Shown: positions 57,796 to 64,000 of the stretch, piece by piece
Numbering within the stretch: the stretch's first letter is position 1
How the letters are laid out: each line of letters begins with the position of its first letter
Origin: Plotosus lineatus
Lineage: Eukaryota; Chordata; Actinopteri; Siluriformes; Plotosidae
DNA length: 64,000 bases
Direction of reading: 5' to 3'
NCBI GenBank assembly: GCA_024760905.1
Contig: CM045737.1
Span: forward strand, 19,412,348-19,476,347
Translations under genes and position numbers: made by a program
Notes under the pieces: generated by a model
What the model was told of the DNA's origin: nothing
Seen by the model: only the letters and a program-made list of their open reading frames with translations
Databases searched by the model: none

Positions 57796-58540
57796 ACACT
57801 GGATCAACTATAATATTGTCAGTGGGAAATTGGAGTTCTCCCCAAAGTGCAAAGCTTTACAGTGAGGTAGATCGAGGCAGTGATAACATCCTTCTGGCAA
57901 TTTCAATACAATCAAATTATACAGGATATGAATAAGACATGGAGAGCATAACAATTTGAATCATACAGACTAAAAGACACCACCACCACCACCACCAGAC
58001 AGTTCTGAGGAGAGGAACTCAAGAACAGTTTCAGAGGTCTGGGAGAAGAACAAGAACTGAAAATCTGCGCGTTCAACCAAGCAGAGAAAAAAGCAGTGGG
58101 CTTCTTGGGATTCAGAAAGAAGAAAAAGAAAGAGTGGCTTCATGCAAATACTTTGGGGAAATATCACCACAAGGGAAAAGTAAAACAGAAGAACTCTGCC
58201 AGATCAGTAAATCTCAAGAACCAGCTGAGGGTGTGATAGTGTCAGCAGTACAGAGATGAAGAAGTTGATCAAGACAGTCACTCACTTCTATGCTCCACTT
58301 CACCATGTTTTAATCAGTCACAGGTTACTACTAAGCTCTCCACAGACCCACTAACCATGCACAACACAGAAGAACTCTTGTCAACCAAAATCTGTGACAT
58401 AGTTCAGCCCATAAATTTAACACATTATTAATTGCCTTCTGACCAACCACCCAATAATTATAGGCATTCCATGACTTGTTTCACAACCCAAACATTTCCT
58501 GATCTAAAGAAGAAATCATGACCTGTCTCCATCACTGCAC
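57796..58540. other. intronic sequence, nothing assigned
   Basis: (CAC)n at 57979-57998. It may include the upstream part (gag/protease) of the Ty3/gypsy remnant that starts clearly near 58540, but no motif is readable. Confidence 0.4.
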
Positions 58541-59192
58541 AGCACTCCAGAGAAATTTCGGCAGAGGAATTCAGTGACACGTTCAGTAAAGCCAAAGCAA
58601 GTGGCTTATATCCTCCCTGTCCATATAGTTATGCCACTGAGCTGCTTCACTATTTTACTATGCAGTCATATCTATCTGCTCTGTCTCACCACACTAAAGG
58701 CCTATCAATGATTATGCACAATAGACATGACAGCAGGGTTATATCGTCTCACCCCATTCCCAACCTCGTCAGGTTCTCCTTTGTAAAGATAAAGGGGGAG
58801 GTCTCCGCCTATGCATCAACTGGGGCCCCAACCAAATCTCAGTTAAGTGCCATTATACACTCACACTTATTTCCTTGGCCCTAGAGCAATTTCACCCTGC
58901 CTGCATTGTCACTAAAATAATATACAGTGGTACCTCACTTTACGAAATTAGTCCGTTCCAGAGCCTTTCTCGTAACCTGCATTTTTCGTAAATTGAACGG
59001 CATTTTACATGTAAAACGCGTGATTCATTCCAAGGCTCCCAATACTACTCCATAAACCCTTTAAAAATTATAAAAGCATACCTTTTAACACCTCCTTCTG
59101 CTTCAATATCGTACCGATGGTAGACGGGTTTGGCCATATTCCTTTGCGATATCACTTGAGCCCGTTTCTTCTTCTCACTCGCACCGGAAATC

Positions 59193-59240
<48 letters not shown>

Positions 59241-61040
59241 GCGTGCGTGTGACTTCCGGTGTGAGTGAGAAGAAGAAACGGGCTTGAGTGATATCGCAAA
59301 GGAATATGGCCAAACCTGTCTGCCATTGGTACGATATTGAAGCATCAGGAGGTCTTAAAAGGTATGCTTTTATAATTTTAAATGGGTTTAGGGGTAGTAT
59401 TGAGGGCCTTGGAACGAATCACACGTTTTACAGGTAAAATGCAGTTCAATGGGAGAGAGCTGCGTCATCCCTCCTAGCCGATGGGAGGCCAGCGGGGTGG
59501 GATGTTGGGAGATAGGAAATGGGAGATCGCTGCGTCATCCCTCCTAGCCAATGGGAGGCCAGCGGGGCGGGATGTTTGAACGTCACTGATGGGAGAGCAG
59601 CTCGTGCATTGTTTGAATGCTTGAATGGCGCATTTGAATGTTTGAATGGTGCGTTTGAATGTTTGAGTGGCGCGTTTGAATTTTTAAGATAGCACTTTTG
59701 TAACGTGAACCTGTTTCGTATGTAGAGACAAAAATTTTAGGAAAAGGCGTTTCGTAACCTGCATTAATCGTTTGGTGAGACTTTCATAAAGTAACGTACC
59801 ACTGTATTTGGAAGACAGCTTTTAGTACTACCTCTGATCACTGCCAATACAACACCATGACATACGGCCTATCTTGCCCGCCATTTGTATGTACTGTATT
59901 CTTGGTACAGTTTGCCATTGTCTACTTTGATGACACCCTCATTTAATCACACTCCCATGAAAGCTGCATCAAACATGTGAAGCGAGTTTTGTCTTATGAA
60001 AAATCAGTCATTTGTCAACTGGGGTAAAAGAGGTCATTGCACCAATGTGTATGGAGACAAGGTGAGGGTGATGTCCAACTGGCTTGTACTATCAAAGAAC
60101 TGCAGTGGTTTATAGGATTTGCCAGTTTTTATAACCGCATCATGTGGGAATTCAGTTCCATCAGTGCCCCTCCCACTTGCAAAATCGCCTCAAGAACCTG
60201 GCATAGGCACAGCATTTAACAAATCACTGTATCCATAGAGCAACATCCAGAAACCCCAAGACCCCCATTCCTAGTTAAAGTGGGCATGACTGAGAGCTGG
60301 ATGGAGTCAGTGTTTTCACAGATGTTTATAGATAAACTAAAGATACACCGCCTAGTATTCTTTTCTAAGTTTTCACAGGGGGAACAGGACTGTGATGTCA
60401 AAAATCTGGTGACGTTAGTGCTTGAGGAGTGTCCTCTCAGCCTCATCTATGTAGTGCCCACTCGTTTTATGGGCACACACACTACCCCACACCAGACATC
60501 CCATCACCCACAGAACCCATGAATTACTCAGGAGTAGATATTGGCAGCCTTCAGTGAGAACAGATATATGGTGATATGTCTCTACATTCTCTTCCCGTGC
60601 ACAAGCCAGAGTCCCTCTTACTTTCAAGTGGGGAAACTCATGGCACTGTCCATGCCTATTTCCCCTAAATTCCATCGAGCCACCAAGAAGTGACACTTTT
60701 ATCCAGATTAATTTGGATAGCTTCTTTTGCACTTTGAGCCTCGATCCCCTGCTGGCCTATCCCATAGCCTTTGAACTCGTAGAAGTTCTATTTATCCAAG
60801 TGTTCAGTTTCTATGTTATCCCAGATGACATTATCAGAAACGGGGCCCACCAATTCATGACTTGGATATGAGCCAACTTTATGACGAACCTCAGAGCCGC
60901 AATCAATCCTACATCAGGAAATCAGGCCATCACCAGTGCAATGGACAAGATAAACAGATCAATCAGGAAATAGGGTGCTTTTTGAGGACTTTTTGCTCTA
61001 AAAATCAGGCCGACTAGGGGCACGACTTTGTCAGAATAAG
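58540..61040 (+). pseudogene. degraded Ty3/gypsy retrotransposon pol (RT-RNase H-integrase)
   Basis: In order: a pre-RT segment (AEEFSDTFSKAKASGL at about 58563), an RT start (GGLRLCINWGPNQIS at about 58797), RT after the inserted MITE (WKTAFSTTSDHCQYNTMTYG at about 59812; IVYFDDTLI, the YxDD box, at about 59920), the RT-RNase H connection (IKELQWFIGFASFYNRIMWE at about 60097), RNase H (FFSKFSQGEQDCDVKNLVTL at about 60360) and an integrase-like end (VIPDDIIRNGAHQFMTWI at about 60810). Frameshifts, stops and losses throughout; LTRs were not found. A sense-strand relic within plcb1 intron 1. Confidence 0.8.
58925..59804. mobile_element. Tigger-like MITE, ACCTCAC family (copy 2), fold-back
   Basis: CAGTGGTACCTCACTTTACG at 58925 to ACCACTG at 59804, with TA on both sides. 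58960-59198 and about 59250-59450 are inverted copies around (GT)n (59195-59250). Each arm carries the transposase relic reading LSDIAKEYG. A 70-bp tandem repeat (TGCGTCATCCCTCCTAGCC at 59461 and 59531) lies to the right. It interrupts the gypsy RT domain. Confidence 0.87.
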
Positions 61041-61322
61041 ACTAAAATTTTACTGAACACAAATAACTGAAGAAGTAATTGAATGAATGAATGATGCAGG
61101 CCATGATTATAAATATGTTTTTGGGAAGGCAACTATCTTGTAAAATACCATTAGAGCTCAAATATTACTTGTACCTCCTGAAAGTGTTCTCAGTTGTACA
61201 CCCCATATGTCTGATTTTTTTTTGCATTCAAGTTATTTAGCAGTGCTGCACAAAAAACAGCAAAATGAAGTCATAAATTGTGTATTCATGACATTCTTTG
61301 CCGCTGCCCTGCGCCCATGTGC

Positions 61323-61374
<52 letters not shown>

Positions 61375-62529
61375 AACTGTCCATCAGTCTGTTGAGCCCA
61401 ATTGGAAGAAAGTCACTGGCCTGTTTTGAGCTTGGCGCTCTGATCCTTCCCTTGTTTTCCCAGTATGCCGCTGGGTGTGGGCCCTCCTATGGCGCCACTC
61501 CAAGCCACATATCCAGCAGCTTTTTCCAAAATTTCCCCTATTCATGCATTTGTCCTGTGTACTCTTTTCTCTGTTCCTTTTTACTGTTATACACTAGCTG
61601 CCATTCTTGCCTTTAGTGTGAAAAATTTTGCAAGATTTTGTAAGAAATACCTGTATTGTCATGTTAGGCACACCGCGCTTCAGTTCAGTGAAATGAATTG
61701 CATAATATAATAATTAGTTGATAATTTTCTCTTTATTATGATAATTGCAGTGGTGTATAAAGGTTAATGCCACAGTGTAATGGTTTTTGTTGTTGGGGTG
61801 ATGGCGGTGCTGTGTGTTTATTTGTGACTGGGTTGTCCACCACCATGCAGTCAGTTTTAATTCAGCATGTGAGCTGAATAAGGCACCGTGGGTTGCTTGA
61901 TGTGCATCATGGAGTGTGTCACCTTATAATCAGAGGATGTTAATAACTGGCCTACACATCACTTGCAGTCTTTTCCCAAGAGGGACATTATTCATTGCAC
62001 TATGACACACCGCCTCTAGGGCTTTGGCTATTCATTGCCTCCCCAATAAGAAGCAACCATTCTAATTACCTAGTGCTCTGTTTTCAGATAAAGAGATTGA
62101 TTTCCTTTATAGCTGAGTACATGTTTGAGCTCCTCCAGCAAAAACAACTACAGCTTGCCTTTTTGAATTCCCGCACAGTATCAGACGGATCAGTTAACTT
62201 GACACTCGCTCGGTCGCCAACTTTATCCCCCCCCTAGTCTCATTATGGATGTGTGTAAGTGAACCGTGTTACCCGAAATAGAATCATTCCGTTCACTGTA
62301 GGAAGGCTACACCAAGCATTGTTAACTGTGTTTTAATGCAGGAAATTAAAAATGAAAAAAGTCTGTTTATTTAGCATGGTTACCAGTAAGCATTAGTTCC
62401 CTTGTTATTCATAAAGTGAGATAATTTTCTAGCTGCAATTATTTTTGCCTTAAAGTATCAGACTGGTCCCACCCACAGGTGATAATTGAGTCAACCAATA
62501 TAGGAGAGTAGAGTAGCTTTTTAAATAGC
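61041..62529. other. intronic sequence with (GT)n
   Basis: (GT)n at about 61326-61372. No repeat or exon is recognised; comparatively unique sequence. Confidence 0.5.
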
Positions 62530-62537
62530 ACCTAGAT

Positions 62538-62602
62538 CAGTGATTCTCAAGTAGTGGGGCGGCGCAGTATGATACCAGGTGTGCATGTGTGTGTGTGTGT
62601 GT

Positions 62603-62647
<45 letters not shown>

Positions 62648-63150
62648 TGTGTGTGTGTGTGTGTGAGATGCCAGGCAAAGCGTGTATGACCTTGGGGAAC
62701 ATGCTTTTCTGGAATTGTGTACGAGAATAAAGTGTAAGTGCACCTCCACGCCACTAGTTGGCAGTGGCGCTCTCATTGTCACGCTAGGCTGTAGCGGTTT
62801 TTTGCCCAAGCAAACAATATGAAGTGCAGTAAACAACCCCTCAAGAACAACACGGAAAAATTTCTAACAGAAACAAAGAGAAAGGTAGAGAGAGACAGCG
62901 ATATTAATACATAAATAAGTTGAGTGAGTTTAAATAAGGATGTATTTTTTTTATTTCAGGCACATTGGTGCACGTTAACTCTTTTCTACTACAGATTAAA
63001 AAACAATGTTAATGAAGTTTTTCTTTATTGTAAGTTGAACTATATTTCTTTCTTTTTTGTTTTTAATGTTAATAAAGATACAATGTTATGCAGAGGTGTA
63101 CTAATAACAATTTCATAGAAAAATAATACTATTTATAGTCGCTTTATAGT
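62538..63150. mobile_element. hAT-type MITE, copy 2, right end lost
   Basis: Starts CAGTGATTCTCAAGTAGTG and matches copy 1 from GGGGAACATGCTTTTCTGGA through ATAATACTATTTATAGTCGC. It then passes directly into a Tigger-like fragment, so the right end is missing. A (GT)n run (about 62587-62668) lies near its left end. Confidence 0.85.
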
Positions 63151-63151
63151 C

Positions 63152-63623
63152 TAATAAATTCAAATGCCCTTTCAAACATTCAAACGCGCCATTCAAACAT
63201 TAAAACGCGCCATTCAAACATTCAAACAATGCACGAGCTGGTCTCCCATCAATGACGTTCAAATGTCCCGTCTCACTGGCTTCCCATTGTCTAGGAGGGA
63301 TGATGCAGCTACCTCCCATTTCCTATCTTCCAACATCCCGCCTCGCTGGCCTCCCATTGGCTAGGAGGGATGACGCAGCCCTCTTTTATTGGCTATCTCC
63401 CAAAATCCCACCCCGCTGGCCTCCCATTGGCTAGGAGGGATGACGCAGCTCCCTCCCATTGGCTATTATGGAGCTGCATCTCCCATAATGTTTTTTGTGT
63501 AAAGGACAGAGTTACTGTTGTTTCATGCTTTATTTGTTGACTCAGGCTTTTAACCTTCCATAAACATTTCTAAGATTATAACTCTGCAAAGAAGACATGG
63601 TCAACACACGCACAAACGCACGG

Positions 63624-63679
<56 letters not shown>

Positions 63680-63947
63680 GATTTCCGGTGCGAGTGAGAA
63701 GAAGAAATGGGCTCGAGTGATATCGCAAAGGAATATGGCCAAACCTGTCTACCATCGGTATGATATTGAAGCAGAAGGAGATGTTAAAATGTATGCTTTT
63801 ATAATTTTTAAAGGGTTTATGGGGTAGTATTGGGAGCCTTGGAACGAATCATGTGTTTTACATGTAAAATGCTGTTCAATCTACGAAAAATGCAGGTTAC
63901 GAGAAAGGCTCTGGAACGGATTAATTTCGTAAAGTGAGGTACCGGTG
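63152..63947 (-). mobile_element. Tigger-like MITE, ACCTCAC family (copy 3), one end truncated
   Basis: The right end AAAGTGAGGTACCGGTG at 63947 matches the other copies. It contains the 70-bp tandem repeat (about 63230-63480), (CA)n at about 63622-63677 and the transposase relic (GATATCGCAAAGGAATATGG). The left terminal repeat is missing where it meets the hAT fragment. Confidence 0.83.
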
Positions 63948-64000
63948 TAATTGAGACGCACTACCCTGGAACACAATTGACAAGAAGCAGCCGTGTCATC

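Larger units (their letters stand above)
50804..64000 (+). other. plcb1: plcb1 intron 1 (continues beyond window)
   Basis: Begins with donor GTAAGT. No further PLCB1-like coding exon was recognised to the end of the window. All other elements after this point therefore lie inside the intron. A long first intron agrees with the mammalian gene structure. Confidence 0.8.

Noticed and set aside
59045..59326. 93-codon minus-strand frame with a poly-His/Thr stretch
   Set aside because: Runs through the (GT)n loop of a Tigger MITE; only the short transposase relic next to it is meaningful.

Overview
The window is vertebrate nuclear DNA, almost certainly from a ray-finned (teleost) fish. It carries exons of two conserved vertebrate genes in the same orientation, plus a dense set of repeats typical of fish: RTE-type LINEs, tRNA-derived SINEs including V-SINE-like elements, Tigger/pogo, Tc1 and hAT elements, and long dinucleotide arrays. 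Species cannot be assigned from the sequence alone.

Layout. 1-443 is the end of an intron. 444-1324 is the last coding exon of bmp2: most of the prodomain, the furin site and the whole cystine-knot ligand. It is followed by a 3' UTR with recognisable BMP2 3' UTR blocks, split by a ~360-bp (CA)n/(TA)n/(GT)n tract that starts in a SINE relic. About 2.1-13.1 kb is non-coding and nearly free of interspersed repeats, and is a candidate regulatory flank of bmp2. From 13.1 kb repeats take over. 16.1-21.9 kb holds three Tigger/pogo-like DNA elements in a row, the first interrupted by an RTE LINE. 25.4-29.5 kb is another Tigger-like element whose broken transposase reading frame was split by a nearly full-length RTE LINE (13-bp target duplication). 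29.5-50.2 kb is a mosaic of several SINE families, a Tc1 relic, LINE fragments and two interleaved fold-back elements. 50.34-50.86 kb is a CpG-rich promoter region with the first coding exon of plcb1 (50705-50803, donor GTAAGT). The rest, 50.8-64 kb, is plcb1 intron 1, with SINEs, two hAT MITEs, a degraded Ty3/gypsy pol and two Tigger MITEs.

Gene context. In human the order on 20p12 is BMP2-HAO1-TMX4-PLCB1. Here bmp2 and plcb1 are about 49 kb apart with no recognisable exon between them. This supports bmp2 (rather than bmp4 or bmp16) and points to loss or relocation of the two intervening genes.

Most notable signal. Two SINE families share one tRNA-like head and body but end in different LINE-derived tails: one L2/CR1-like, the other RTE-like. 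The RTE-like tail matches both the 5' end and the 3' end of the RTE LINE present in this window, as if it came from an internally deleted LINE, the architecture known from ruminant Bov-A/Bov-tA.
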